Source: Drechslerella dactyloides
Lineage: Eukaryota; Ascomycota; Orbiliomycetes; Orbiliales; Orbiliaceae
Length of the DNA stretch: 64,000 nucleotides
Assembly (NCBI GenBank): GCA_020064725.1
Contig: JAGTWJ010000019.1
Span: 4,154,001 to 4,218,000, forward strand
Direction of reading: 5' to 3'
Below, in pieces: positions 48,658-61,019 of the stretch (position 1 is its first letter; each line of letters begins with the position of its first letter). The position numbers were made by a program, and so were the translations under genes. Below the pieces are notes generated by a model, which saw nothing but the letters and a program-made list of their open reading frames with translations, ran no database searches and was not told the origin of the DNA.

Positions 48658-51060
48658 ATGCCTGTGTCCGGTACCAGAAACGTCACCCCTCTTTCGATAG
48701 GCGGTTCCAGTGAGTGCCTGCTGCTTTTTTCCCCATTCTCCTATATAATCGCCGTGGCTGCGAGCTAGGTAGCCTGCATTTCATTGACCTCGCGATGCTA
48801 ACCCGCTCATTCAATCTGTCCTAGTTCGCAACTTCGATGCCTGGTCCACAAATCGCCTCCAGACCCTCCCGATCTCCGTTCTCAAGGACACCGTTGTAGG
48901 CGTAGACGCCGGCAACTACCTCAAGAAGATAATTGACGGGCCTGGAACAAAGGAGCCCCTCGTACCTGCGCTCGGCGGGTTCCCATTCAGCCTTCGAAGC
49001 AAGATCGAAGAAGATCTATCGCAATGGCAACAGGCGGGCATCACACCGTTATTCGTCTTCAGCGGGATCCAGCCCCTGCGGACGGACAAGGCCACGTCTA
49101 TGTCTGAAACCACGGCCAAAAACCGCGCTACTGCCTGGGCTCTCTACGACGGCGGGCACGCGGCAGAGGCCGTCGAGGCATTCGGCGACTCGGGCATTTT
49201 GCAGCCGCAGGAAGTTTTCAGGTTTCTGCGGGATATCCTGAAGGAGCGCAATGTTGAATTCCAAGTCGCGCCCTACGCCTCCTGGGCGCAGCTGGTGTAC
49301 TTGGAGAAACATCCAAAGCAATTCGTCGACGCGATTTTTGGTCCGGCGGAGGTCTTCTTCTACGACGTGGAGAAGGTCATCACCGGGTTCAACTTCTCAC
49401 GCGCATCATTCTCCTGTCTTAATAAGAAGGCGATCATGCAAGACTTGGGAGGTTTGAACCACGACCAATTCATCGACGCTTGCATCCTCTCCGGGTTCGA
49501 GTTCTGCAACACCTTTCCGATCCTCGACAAGCAGCCGGCAAACTTGTTCAAGACCTGCCTGGACTATCTGAAGACGTGGCGCAGCGCTACCGGGATAGTA
49601 AACCAGTATGGCGAGTCACCGGCTATCAGAGACTCTGGCTATCTTGATCGATATAGACGCGCCAAACTAGCCATTAAGCACCAACCGATCCTGACTGACG
49701 ACGGCAAGATAGAGCCCTTTAATCTTGACGAAGCTACGGGAGACATGCACGAATTCGTCGGCAATCGTCTGCCGGAAGAAGTATATTTCTACTTGTCAAG
49801 GGGCGTCATCAGCGCTCCCGTCCTCGACATGCTCGTCAACGGCGAGCTGCTGGAGCTGCCACCTCTGGACTCCGGAGAATCGGATGCGTACAGAACTTTC
49901 CTAGAAGGCCTGCAGAATCTCCGTGCGCAATGTCTGTCTCTGCTCGCGCAACCGCTCCAACATTGGTGGAACAACAGAAAGGTCAATATCGTATACTGGT
50001 ACGACAAAACTAGTCCGAAACAGCTCACTTTCAAAGACGTGAACCCAACCTTATACGAAGCTACGAGCACTTGGAACGCGAGAGACACTGTCTTCTCAAC
50101 GGCTCTCGCTGCTTCCCCGAGCAAATCGCTTCTCGGATTCGCCGTAACTTGCCTCAAAGACAAGAGTGTGGCCGCCAAGACCGTATCACCAAAGACCCCC
50201 GACAACCTGCTTAAAACCACCAATGAAGTCGTCCTCAATATGCTCTGGCGGGCGCTGCAGATCCGCGGCTTCATTGGCCCAGACCATCAACTTACGTCCT
50301 GGGGAAGGGTGCTCAGCACCGCCCTCCTCGCACTCGATCCTGCAGACGAGCTCGAAGAAGCCTGCTACCTTGCCATCGAACTGCTGAAAGCCAAGCATCT
50401 CCGCGCGGATCCACACACCCTCAACCAATATTCCGGCCGAGACACCGACAAGCGGTACTGCAGCCTCATATCCCGCGTCGCCTCGCTCGGCAAGCTCCGC
50501 CACAACGACATTGGCTACACGGGCCCTCTGAGCCGGACGCTGCTGACATTCAACTCGATGGTCCGGGCGATGAGCGAGAATCTGGAGAATCTCATGCAGA
50601 TGGTGCTCACATCGCTGCTGATGAACGGCGATGCGGACCGCAACGGACGGAACGACTGGTATGACATGGGGCGTGCCGTGCCGTTCTCGGAGGATATCAA
50701 CGCGGGCCTGGGGATCGCGGTCAAGACGTATCTGGATGAGCTTACAAACACGGATGATCCGACTTCGTATGAGACGCGGCTGCGGATCCAGGAGGAAGGG
50801 CTGATTCCGCAGATGTTTGCGCAGTCCGTGGATGTTCTAGCGGATGTAGGCAAGGCGTTCAGATTGTGGGATGCGGTAAGTTTTATAATCCTTCTTCCTA
50901 TCTACTATACTATATACGTCTTAAAACCGGTACTAATGTTGCCTTTTACGTGCGTTAGGTCATGGCGGGAGTTACGTCGGCGCCGGATAACCTGATAGTC
51001 GACACGGTCAAGTTCACAGAGGCGGACAACTGGCTGAAGGAGCGGCGGCCGGTCGCTTAG
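48658..51060 (+). CDS. MKT1: Mkt1 post-transcriptional regulator (inactive XPG-like nuclease fold)
   Basis: Exons 48658-48709, 48825-50875 and 50959-51060 (introns 115 and 83 nt) give 734 aa. Mkt1 pairs with Pbp1 and polysomes and affects translation or stability of selected mRNAs. The N-terminal XPG-type region has VVGVDAGNYLKKI, LGGFPFSLRSKIEEDL and PLFVFSGIQP, followed by the internal XPG region (VAPYASWAQLVYLEKHPKQFVDAIFGPAEVFFYD in the genome, from about residue 163) and the two Mkt1-specific C-terminal domains ending with KFTEADNWLKER. The first exon codes 17 residues, and the last intron would otherwise run into an unrelated tail. In yeast the nuclease site is considered degenerate; here D and E residues typical of active FEN-type enzymes are only partly present, which agrees. 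Confidence 0.93.
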
Positions 51061-51896
51061 AGTCGTTGGTGTCGCGTGCGGATGGGAAGGGACAGGTTGT
51101 AGCAGCTCGCTCCGTCTGGAGACTCACCCTCTTTTCTTGCTTCCTATATTCTTCATACCTGGCCAGGCGTTGCAAAACATTCGTGTAGGATACACTTCAG
51201 ACGGCGTCGAATCTGTAGTTCTCATCGAATTAGGTTCCTCAACAGAGCAAGTTTTTTTCCTGCGGTTCGTTCGTAGTACTACACATATGATTCACGTGCT
51301 AGGACGCGGCATGCGTGCGTATTATGGGTATCGTTCATAAAGTCCATTCCGTCATGCCATAAATACAAGCTACCATGGGGGTCACGCGCACACTAACATG
51401 CATGTCTTCCTGGCATGCATGCATTTATCGTAAGTGCACACGCGACCAGGCTGCAGGCGCTTGAACACTGCAACTAGGTCAAAAGAGAAACCAGTCGAAT
51501 AGTAGTAGGTAAAAGAAAAGACATGTCTTCGTGTCGTGAATTGATCAATCATGAAGCTGAAGCCAGAGGCCCGGCCAGCACTGCGCAAAACGTTTAACGC
51601 CACTTGCAAGCTCGAGACAGAGGAGAAATCAGAATAAAACAGAATAGAACGTAAAACGCGCATCGACAAGAAGAAAAAGAAGAAGAAAACACACTTCAGA
51701 ACAGAGCAGCGCAGCGCAGAGCAAAGAATCCGCTATATACACACAATAACCAACAAAACGGACAAGCTAAAGCGTTCCATTCGCGAGCATGCACACAATA
51801 AACACAAGAAGCCAACAATGGTTTAAGCCAGAGAAGCAGTAGTTACAAGCTTTTGATCTTACCAGGCCGATCGATCTATCGTCGACTTGAGCTTCT
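51061..51896. other. Convergent intergenic region (MKT1 / WD40 gene)
   Basis: 3' flanks of two convergent genes, with A-rich stretches on the plus strand around 51600-51850. No gene seen. Confidence 0.5.
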
Positions 51897-54800
51897 TCAA
51901 AAGTTTAGAAGCTGGAGAAAAAAATTTCCGAAAGCCTTCACTTTAAAATCTGGAAGGTCGGCTGCTTTTGCGGCCTCACCACCAATCGGGAGACGGCCGG
52001 ACGTTCTCCTGCAAACTTGGCGAGTACGGGTATAGGCCATGACTCTAACATGGCGTATTGCAGCTGTCATCGCAAAGTCATCTGTCAGCAACAATCCATC
52101 TAGATCTCCGCAGCTCTTGAGGCAAAAAAGAAGGGGAAAAAAGTAGAGAAACGCGTGAGCGAGCGAGTATGCTACTTACTTTGCACAGACAAGTCTAGCC
52201 TCGCCCCGTCGGTTCAACTTTTTCGCTTTGAACGACGTCCCACCGCACCTGATACAGTATTAGCGCACCTGAAACAATATTTTTGGCTCGAAGGGCGGGA
52301 TATACGCTTACTTTTTGCATATCAGAGCCTCATTATCGTCTGTCGTATCGCTGCTGAATCCATCGTCCGTGTCCACGGAACTCATGATGGACGGCCGGCG
52401 ATCTGATCCGTCAGGTGCCAGATGCCCGACAGAGGTACTCGGTGCTGCAGCCAGGTTGTAGAACGCGAAAGACTGCCCGCCTTCCGCTAGCAGCAGATCA
52501 GCCGGATCGTTCGAGATGGTCTTTGCCAGCGGACTCGTCGGCACGTAGTCTTTCCCGGTGTTCTGCTTGTTCCGGAAATTGAACGTGCTGCTCGCCATGC
52601 TGTTGACCGAATTCCCGCGGGACCTGTTGGCCACGGGACCGTTGCCGTTGCCGGAGATATCGGAGATCGCAATCTTGGGCACGTTGGAGTTTGCAGTGCC
52701 GTAGCTTTGCGTGGACATCGTAGATACGCTCTTCTTGGGTGATACGCTGCGGTTCCGAGAGGATACAACACTAGTGTCCTTATCGTCCGTCGATTCCCGC
52801 CCCGCAGAATCCCTGCCTGCAGACTCTCTACCAGCGGAATCCCTCCCCGCCGACTCCCTTCCTCCCATGGAATTTCGGGACATCCGTGAGCCATCTTGGC
52901 TCTGCACGGAGTTTCTCCACGATAAGATCCGATCCGGGTTCGGTGACTGAGAGTACCCCGAGAACCGCTTGTTGGCCCCGTTGCCGAATATCCCTGATCC
53001 GATCTTCTTGGAGAATGTCGAGGATGTTTCCCAGTGCTCGTTCTTGCGCTTGAGCCAAGCGCAGTCCTGCCGGAATACCTTGATTTTGCCGTACAAGTCT
53101 GCTGTGACGATGATATGCCCATCGAGATGCATGGAGCGTGCAACGTACGCCGGAGATTCTTCCACTGGCTTCGATTTTGGCGTTTGTGTCTTCTCACCCG
53201 GGTATGATGTTGGGTCCCGCGCCCTCTGCGCCAAAGTCTCGGGCTGGAATCTTATCGACGAGGCAAAGGACTCAGAGCGGCTGATCAATGTTACGGGCGG
53301 CGGATTGCAAAGGTCGTATATCGGGTCGCCAGAGTGTCCGAGTAGTTGACGCGTCTTCGTCGGCGCAACGAGCGCGCAGGTAACTATTGAAGAGTGTGCT
53401 TCGAAATATTCTACCGGGATTTTAGTCTTCTTTTCCCCGATACCCGCGTTCACATCCCACAGGTATACTTTGCGGTCCTCACTCCCGCAGATGACATACT
53501 TCATGTCATCGCTGAACGTCGCGTGGATTTGGCTGCAAGTGTTTTCGTGGGCCCGGAACTTGATCTCCAGGCTCTTGTCGCGGAAGTTGTACAGTCGGAT
53601 TCGCGAGTCATTGCTTGAAATCAGGAGCTTGATTTCGCCATTTGGGTCGTCCGGCGGGAAATTGAGAGCCTCGATACCAGTGATCTTGCTCCCTCTTGCA
53701 TTTCGTCCGTGTGACGAGCGTACGTGAACTTGAGTATGATATCGCAGCCCTTCAGTTTCGTAGAAGATACAGAGCCCGGATAGGCAACCCGCAATCGCAT
53801 ATTTCCCGTCAGGTGTGAAAGCCACGGCCGTGATAAGGTCGGGCAGTTCGACGGAAAATGCAACATTCTTGTCCGGTATGCTCCATAGTCGCAGTTTTGA
53901 ATCCAAAGAACCTGCCAAGAAGAATCTGTCGTCCTTCGGATGGAACAAGATGGAAGTGACAAAGTCGGAGTGCTGGAAAGCACAGAGGCACTCGGACCTG
54001 GTGACATGCCATAGCCGTACCGTCTTATCCATGGATGACGATAGGAGGAAGTTATTTTTGCTCCAACTTAGAGCAAGAATATCTGATGTGTGACCAGTGT
54101 ACTCTCGCAGGGGTTCTGCACGAAACACCGGGGCACTCAGGCGAGCTCCGCTGTGGGAACACCCGTTCTGGTTCCCGTTGCCGTTGACATCGGATTCTTC
54201 ATCAACTTCGTGCTCCTTCCGATCCTCGTCGGAACTTAGGACCTCCCAGACGGTGACGATCTTGTCCTGACCAGCGACAGCAAGATATCTTCCGTCTTTG
54301 CTCCATTTCATAGACCAGATAGCGCCGCTTTTGTGTTTGGCCATGGGCAGCGATGCTTCTGGCTGATTCTCGCCGGAGGGGTTCTGTGGATCTTTTGCAA
54401 GTGTGGGATTCTTGGATAGCTCCTGTGCCAGGAAGACGCGGTTGAAATCCTTCATGGATTTGTGGTGAGCACGGACGCGAATATACTTCGGAGGCGGCGG
54501 GTACGACGGGGTGAAGCCGATGGGTTGCGAGAACACAGCAGCGTCGAGACCTTCCGTCCGTTGGTCGCCGACGATCGACTCGCTATCGTCATCTTCGTTG
54601 ACGGTTGGTTCCTTCTTCTTGCTTCCGATGAATCGGCTGAGGAATGATACACCTTTCCTATACTTGTTGTTAGCCTATGCGATATATACAAGTGATATAT
54701 CCGGGAGCATACTTCTTCTCTTTCGTCAGGGTGGGCAAGTTTGGTCTCTGGACCGGAGGTGTAGACTGCCCGCTGGCTTTGAAGGAGCCCGCGGATTCAT

Positions 54801-55440
54801 CACCAAGTGATGTTGACCCATGAGTGCTGTCATTGGTGTCCTGGCGCTTGAGCTTGATAAGCTGGCTTGAGGTCCCCGTCCTCTTCAGGATATGTTTCGA
54901 TAACGGGTCGATGGAAAGGTCGTCGTAGGGCGGCGGTCGCGGGGAATACCTAGCGGAACTTGACGAGTTCACAGAGTCGCTGGTCTGCCGCGATCTGGCA
55001 TCGCCGTTGGCATCGCTGGTTGTGAGCGTGGGACGGGCGGGAGGCGCGGAGGGGGCCGGCTGTGCCTTGACGGGGACGGTGGGCGAATCCACTGCCACTA
55101 ACAGAAGAGTCGCACGTTCGTTCTTAGCATACGTTACGATAAATCGCTCCGTCAAGACAGATTGTATTTTATTATGGGATGCACGCTGGGCCTGCTGATT
55201 GTTGCTCTTTTATCTTTTCATCCAGGACGCTCGGCGCAGTCAAGGCTGGTTAAAGTCGCAAAAAGTCTTGGATTCGCAGGCCGAGACTTAGGAACGAGGT
55301 GGAGGGGCAGCGGGCTTACCTTCGGCTGGCTCGGATTCGCTCTGGCTACGCTGGATGGCGTCCTGAGGCTTATCGACGTCGTCCGACGCATCCGCGCCCA
55401 CGTTCCGCGCTTTTATTCGAGGGCCGGCTGTCGTCGACAT
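51897..55440 (-). CDS. WD40-repeat protein (WDR44/Dgr2-like) with C-terminal zinc ribbon
   Basis: Five exons on the minus strand: 55440-55320, 55097-54713, 54657-52312, 52248-52180 and 52113-51897, about 1045 aa. A disordered N-terminus is followed by KKGVSFLSRFIGSKKK, then PPPPKYIRVRAHHKSMKDFNRVFLAQEL, then about seven WD blades (for example TGHTSDILALSWSKNNFLLSSSMDKTVRLWHV) and a Ser-rich tail with RESAG repeats. The long third exon seems to stop at TAA 52308-52310, but that stop lies in a GTAAGC donor. Splicing at 52312 to 52248 gives LICKKCGGTSFKAKK, and a second splice gives RLVCANCGD, forming a CxxC..CxxC zinc ribbon as in fungal homologues. The start is ATG 55440; a TTG further up is not used. 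The C-terminus after the ribbon is the least certain part. Yeast relatives (DGR2, YMR102C) have no settled function. Confidence 0.82.
52791..52859 (-). repeat. Tandem R-[E/D]-S-A-G coding minisatellite
   Basis: Four full 15-bp units plus nine bases encode RESAG, RDSAG, RESAG, RDSAG, RES in the disordered tail of the WD40 protein. The units differ at many synonymous positions (Arg as AGG, AGA or CGG; Ser as TCG, TCC or TCT; Gly as GGG, GGT or GGC) while the peptide stays the same. Confidence 0.9.
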
Positions 55441-58400
55441 GTGTGGTTGTGGATTGGCGGGTTCGCTTCTGTGCTGGGACGGAGCATCCAAGGTGCGCTG
55501 GAGGTCAGCCGGCCGTTCGCAGAAATTAATACGAAGCGCCGGCCGCGAAATCGAAACGCCTTAGTTATAGGCGGATAAATTGGCGGTCGCCTCCCGGAAT
55601 CGCGAGCAGCCGTGCGGCGAGGTGTGAATACGGGGACGGACAGCGTCTTGATTCGAAAGCCGTGGCCTGATCGATGATGGTCGTGACGATGCTTCCGGGT
55701 GAAATTGTCGGGGAAGGGCGAGATGGCGATGTTGACGATGGGGATTCATGGCCCTCCCGCAGCCTTCTTCTCCTTCTTCGTCGAATTGGGGACTATACTG
55801 GCTGGTGCTATAGGGATCAGAGAGGAACAGCCAGGCATGCAGGCCATGTGTGCATGCGGGCGAGCGGTAGCGTCGATGCGATAGACTGCTGGGCGCCGTC
55901 GGTCGAGTGGCCCTTCCTAACTCTCGACATCCATCACATCACAGCCAACCAGCCTGCATTTGGGTTCCGCTGATCGAGTCAAGCCCGGCGTATCACCTCG
56001 TCTCTCCCCCGCCGCTGCTCCATCCCCCATCGCATTTATATCCGCCGGCCTCTTTCTCTCTCTGTTTGGTTTGTTCATCATGACGGCGCTGTCGCCACGC
56101 GGGTCCACGGTCGCTCCACCGGGCCCGCCCCGGCGTGGCAATACCCCGACAATGGGGGCAGCCAGGACGAGACGGACGTCCGGACGTGAGCACCGTGATT
56201 GGGCAGTGGCCAGCATGGTCTCTAATTATACACCCTTCTGGATCTATCCCACTTCCCTGATCAGAGCGGCTGGCCCTCACGATCGGGCAGGCGACAGTCG
56301 AGATCTCGTCCCGGGGTTTCGCGTCCCCTGGAGATTATTAATAGGACAATACGAGATCGCGAACGGTGCGGCGGAAGTCAACTTGTTTCGAAGCAACAGC
56401 GCAGGTTGTGTATGAATGACGTCAAAACTCAACGTGGGCATGCAAAATGCAAGTCGGAACCTCCAGTGCAGTGCACATCGCGCGACGCCAGCCTGATCCG
56501 GACGCGATCGAACCAACAGGATCGAACAGCGCTGGCGCCATGGCGCGATCCCCTGGCATCGAACCTCTCGCCAGGAGCTAAGTTGGGGGCAGACGCTGCA
56601 CCGGTGCGGCCTGAGATGGCCATCAACGGGTCGCCTGGTAGTCGGGTGCTCGTCGGCAAGTGCTTAAGTGCTTCTCGGTAAACTGGTCAACAGCACATGC
56701 CATCTCCCGTCGAGGTTCTTATACTTTGGGTCATTTCACATCCCAAACCGGCAGCTCAACTGTTAACTGCTACTGCGATCGAACCCGAGCCGCCATGCAG
56801 GCAGATGCGATTGAGACTAGGGAGACAATGTTGGGGATGGCGGCATCCGCGAGGTCGCATCTGCTCTGGTTCAAAGGCAGCCAGGAGCCAAAGTGCCCTA
56901 GATGATACTTCCAGATTGAAGTTAAGCAACAAACGTTGCAAACTGCGGGGAGCCAATGCAAAGGGCCTGTCAATCGTAACCGTATATGTGTAAGTGTGTG
57001 CACAAGTAGAGCTATAGTTATTCGATTACAGGGCTCGAAACAACTCCAACTTCTGAGACATATATAGCGGATTCCGCTTGTCGGGTATATTGGCGACAGT
57101 GTCTAGGCAGATGCAATCCTTCTGGGAGGAAACACTGATGCAGGCAAACCAATTGCAATCGGGCTTCAATTTGCATGGGAACTCGCAAGCATAGAAAGCT
57201 AGCAAATTGCCCGTGTTCGATATTCGACAGTCCGATCGCCAGGGTCTTTTCATAAAAGAGCTTTGCTATAGTAAAATCAAGAAGCTCTATCGAGGAACGG
57301 AGCCGCCTTCGGACCAGGATACGACACCATGCACCTGCGGCTGCAACCTGTCTCGAAATACTTTTAAGCTCGTAAAACATTAGTCTAAACCCGAGCTATG
57401 CGAGGATTAGCCTCGTTGGACTAATCAAATTCGCTGGGCATGTCTCCAGAAATTTAAATGTGATATGCTTATATCGATCGAATGGAACGTTAACGCTCAC
57501 ACTTGAATGCGGTGCCTGTATAAATTTATTTTTGTCGAGAATGTAACCTGCCTATGGAGCAACAGGCCTGCCTGCACTCACGAGGCCTGCCAGCGACGGA
57601 TGACAACCAAGAAGCAGTCAGCGATGTATCCAAACAGGGTGTCGACCCCGGTCCCATGATGCGTCGACTCGACTGCTGGCAGTGGCCAGCGGTGACTGGT
57701 TTCATATGATTGCATTTGTCCCCTCCAATATGCAGCCAGATCGCTCAAAGGCGATAGTCCTCGCGACTGAGGATACCTGCGTCTGTATGTAGGTGGGCAC
57801 ATATTCGCATTCGTCCGATTTCGAGGGGGCCCATGCAGTATGCATGATAATCGCAGGTCGCCACCAAATCGGGATGAAGATTTCGCTGATCAAGATTCAA
57901 AGTTATCAAAGCTCGATTGTTCGTCAATGTTGCTCAGATCTTGCTTGTATCTATAAGGCTGCAGCGGCCTGGGCCCTGTATGTCTGGCAATCCGCTTCGA
58001 AGAAGCCTCGTTGGGCCTGGTCCAGGCGGTCCTCTGGATAAAAGCCGCGAAAGGCGAGATGGATGGATGAATGGATGGAGGGACGGGGCCACATGTCTGC
58101 ATAACAGACGGGGGCTAGGGCGACCGTTCATGGGTCGGGTCGGCCGCTTTTCCATTGGCCGGGAGCACTTCCCGCAGCCCTGTTCTCACAATCGCGTGTA
58201 AGTTGTGTGGTGAATATGTGGAGCAGGCGGTACAGGTACACACACATACATACATATTTCATTATTTCATACCTCTTGGACATACAGACCAAGTGTCTCC
58301 ATCCGAGGAGACAATCGGGCACGAATGTGCGTAGGATGTCGACAATAGCTGCGCCCGTGCATTTCGAATTCCTTCCTTCCTGCACAGTCGCTCGGAAGGC

Positions 58401-59243
58401 TCCACACCCTCCGCTCGGGATTGGTCTTTCGCTTCGGAGTCTTAGTCGTCAACGAGGAATGTCCGTACAATCTGGAAACATGCGTCTCATAAATCCTGCT
58501 CGTTGATGCATCGATGTTGGCACGACTCGAGCTTGCATTTGGTGGTTTGCGCATACCGCCGTGCTGCAGCGCTGGACAAGCAAGCCGCATGCACCCTGGC
58601 CAGCTTGCTGGCCCTATCTCACCTACCCCATACTTTTGCCCATCCGTGTGCGATCCCCAAAGGGCAAAATTTGCGGAGAAGCAATTCTTCTTTGACTTTT
58701 GAATTTTTTGTGAACGAGGGGAATCTTGGCTGGCATGCGGGTTCTCTCGCGACAAGGGTCAAGGACGGGCCCAGGTTCCAGTTTTCCTGCCCAGCAGAAA
58801 AGAAGCAGTGTGGAGAAGGAAGAAGGAGGAAGCTCAGGTGGAGCTGGCAAGCTGCTTGTCTGGGGAAACAGCCTGCCAGCCAGCCAGCAGCAGGCCGTCC
58901 CGCCCGTCCCTTCGGCTCGCTTTTAAATACCAGACATCCACCTTTCCCCAGAAGACGGCCCATGCACTGTCCTCCTCCTCCTCCTCCTTTATATCCTGCA
59001 TCCGACAGCTAGCTATCCATCTCGAAAATGACATCGGCATTTTCCAAATATCCCCTCGCCGTTCGATCACATTATTGCAGTCCACGCGACCCGTAGATTC
59101 ACTACGACTGTTACACACGTCACGAATAATATATATTATATTCGACAAACCCAGCCATTACCGATAGAGTTTCATTAATCGGCGACGGAGCCTCGCGGGG
59201 ATATCGCCAGATATAATATCTCGCCTTCCAACATCCTGTGTAA
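55441..59243. other. 3.8 kb divergent intergenic region (WD40 gene / unknown gene)
   Basis: No gene can be supported. A CRE-like TGACGTCA palindrome is at 56417-56424. A minus-strand frame at 57026-57253 has an unusual number of cysteines but no recognised domain. Near 59130-59160 a TATATATTATATT tract lies about 100 bp upstream of the next gene. Confidence 0.5.
56417..56424. promoter_or_regulatory. CRE-like palindrome TGACGTCA
   Basis: A perfect ATF/CREB consensus site, nearly 1 kb upstream of the WD40 gene start and 2.8 kb from the gene on the other side. One 8-bp site in 64 kb can occur by chance, so function is speculative. Confidence 0.25.
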
Positions 59244-60013
59244 ATGTGTGTGGAGGCAGTGGCCGGGGCCGAAGTCAACGTTATCCTAGATATTCGCGAT
59301 TCTCCTCGCCCTTTCCTATCGGTGCAGACGCCGTACCTCTTCGTCAAGTTCACCCACCCCGCCGAGCGCCACTTCAACTTCGAAGTCTCTGCCACTTCTT
59401 CTTCTTCTTCTTCGGGCCTGCAGATGCCACGATGTACGGCCCTTTCGAACCCTCCCTCTAACAGGAAGCGATGTCGCCCGCCGTCAGAGGACGAAGGCGA
59501 CCCGGAACGGCCCGAGAAGCGACGACGTCTGCGGCTTCAGATTGCATTCTCGACGCTGAGCTCGCCGTATGCCTATCCGCCTGCGAAGAAGGGCTCCCCC
59601 AGTCGGCCAACTGTACTGGGGCAGCCGGGCTTCCAGGTGATCGGGAGGGACAAGCTGCCCAAAGTCTCGGGCGACTTGATCCGCAAAACGGCCATCTTGA
59701 ATAGAATCCGTCGCGATAGCATGGCACGAGACCAGGAGCTCAACAAGTCTGCTGAAGAAAAGAAGCAGGACATCTTGAGGTATATCATTGCCTCTTCTAC
59801 CACCTTTATATCTGTAATAGGTTTTTTCTAACGTCGCCCATGTGTAGACGACATCGCATGCAGTTCGAAGGCTATCGTGCAGACCCTCTGCACAATCCCC
59901 CTCCTTCAGCTGAGATCCTCGAGGAGCGATGGGACGCCGACGACATGCCGAGATATGAGGACGAGCAACCTGACGAGTGCGAAGAGATACCCTGGCAGTT
60001 CTTGATCCAGTAA
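59244..60013 (+). CDS. Conserved-looking protein of unknown function, nuclear type
   Basis: Exons 59244-59779 and 59848-60013 (68-nt intron with a CTAAC branch site) give up to 233 aa. The start is uncertain: ATG 59244 opens the frame, but ATG 59423 would leave only the well-behaved part, beginning just before SNRKRCRPPSEDE. Visible features are a basic bipartite stretch (NRKRC and EKRRRLRLQ) that could be a nuclear localisation signal, the motif FSTLSSPYAYPPAKKGSP, a helix SGDLIRKTAILNRIRRDSMARDQE, and an acidic end EEIPWQFLIQ. The pattern of a basic patch, LSxPYA and a later AAILNxIR helix recalls a family of uncharacterised fungal proteins I have no name for. Function is unknown. Confidence 0.65.
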
Positions 60014-61019
60014 TCGACACCTTCGGCGTACACAATTTACCACTGAAGCAATATACATGATGATATATCTGCATCGAACAAGATACCCGCATCCTCGCAT
60101 GCATGCATTTCGATATCCTTTTGAGCGCTGGGTATATATCAGGGAACCAATTCACCAAAAGTCATTTTCATTCACGGTAATTTTCACCATCATTATTGCG
60201 TTGGAGTCTAGGCATCATATACTTCTTTAAATGTTCAGCTTTATTCTGCCAAGTTAATTCTGCACGCACCGCACCCTCATCATGATATCATCTTTTCGAC
60301 TTTCTTCGTCTTTCCTTCCTACGAACGCACACAACTGCTTGCTTCTCTTGGGCTCATACTGATTCGGATGAATCTTTCATGACACTACGAATCCCTTGAC
60401 CGCGATTGGTTTTTCGAGATTCACAACTATACACGGACATCTAACGCTATTTAAAAATGCATTTTATTGTCTGTTTTACGTCGAGTTACTAGTCGTCGCT
60501 TTCTCATACATAGCTACCCTTACTATTAATCTTCATACGTCACATCACAACATTTCATTTACGAAAGCGTTGAAACACCTGCACAATATTGCATTTCGGC
60601 CGTTATGTTGTGCTTCTGACCATCTATCTACCGTATACGCTTGCATGTGGTACCTCATGATCATGTCACTGCACCTGCAATTTCCTAACTCGATCCCGAG
60701 CAATATCTGCCATCGCCTGTGTTCAACACCGCGGAACGGGAAACCCCAGCGAAAGGCTGTCAGCATGCCACGCAGTATATGTCGAGTATCTAAGCAAATG
60801 AAAAGGCAAAAAATTCCGCCCGCCGCTTTTAAACAAGCGAGCGAAATACATTACAAACGAGGCAAATACAAACGAATCAGACGTAAGGAGCAGTAGGCTT
60901 GTGATACGTTTTGTTTCTGGCGATATCGATATTGTCTGGCGATTCGCTCGCTCATTCGTGGGATCGTTCAAGGGCAGCAAGCAGGTCGTGAACCGTACTA
61001 GGAGAGGAAGGGAGCTCAC
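60014..61019. other. Convergent intergenic region (unknown gene / OHCU decarboxylase)
   Basis: AT-rich 3' flank of the plus-strand gene. The short last exon of the OHCU decarboxylase gene probably lies within it (about 60890-61000), but its splice acceptor could not be fixed. No other gene seen. Confidence 0.45.

Noticed and set aside
52308..52310. TAA as the end of the WD40 protein
   Set aside because: It overlaps a GTAAGC splice donor, and splicing restores a conserved zinc ribbon downstream.
59246..59461. 71-codon frame overlapping the start of the unknown gene, containing ATG TACGGCCC
   Set aside because: It is in a different frame from the basic NRKRC region and stops just before it; no intron fits in between.
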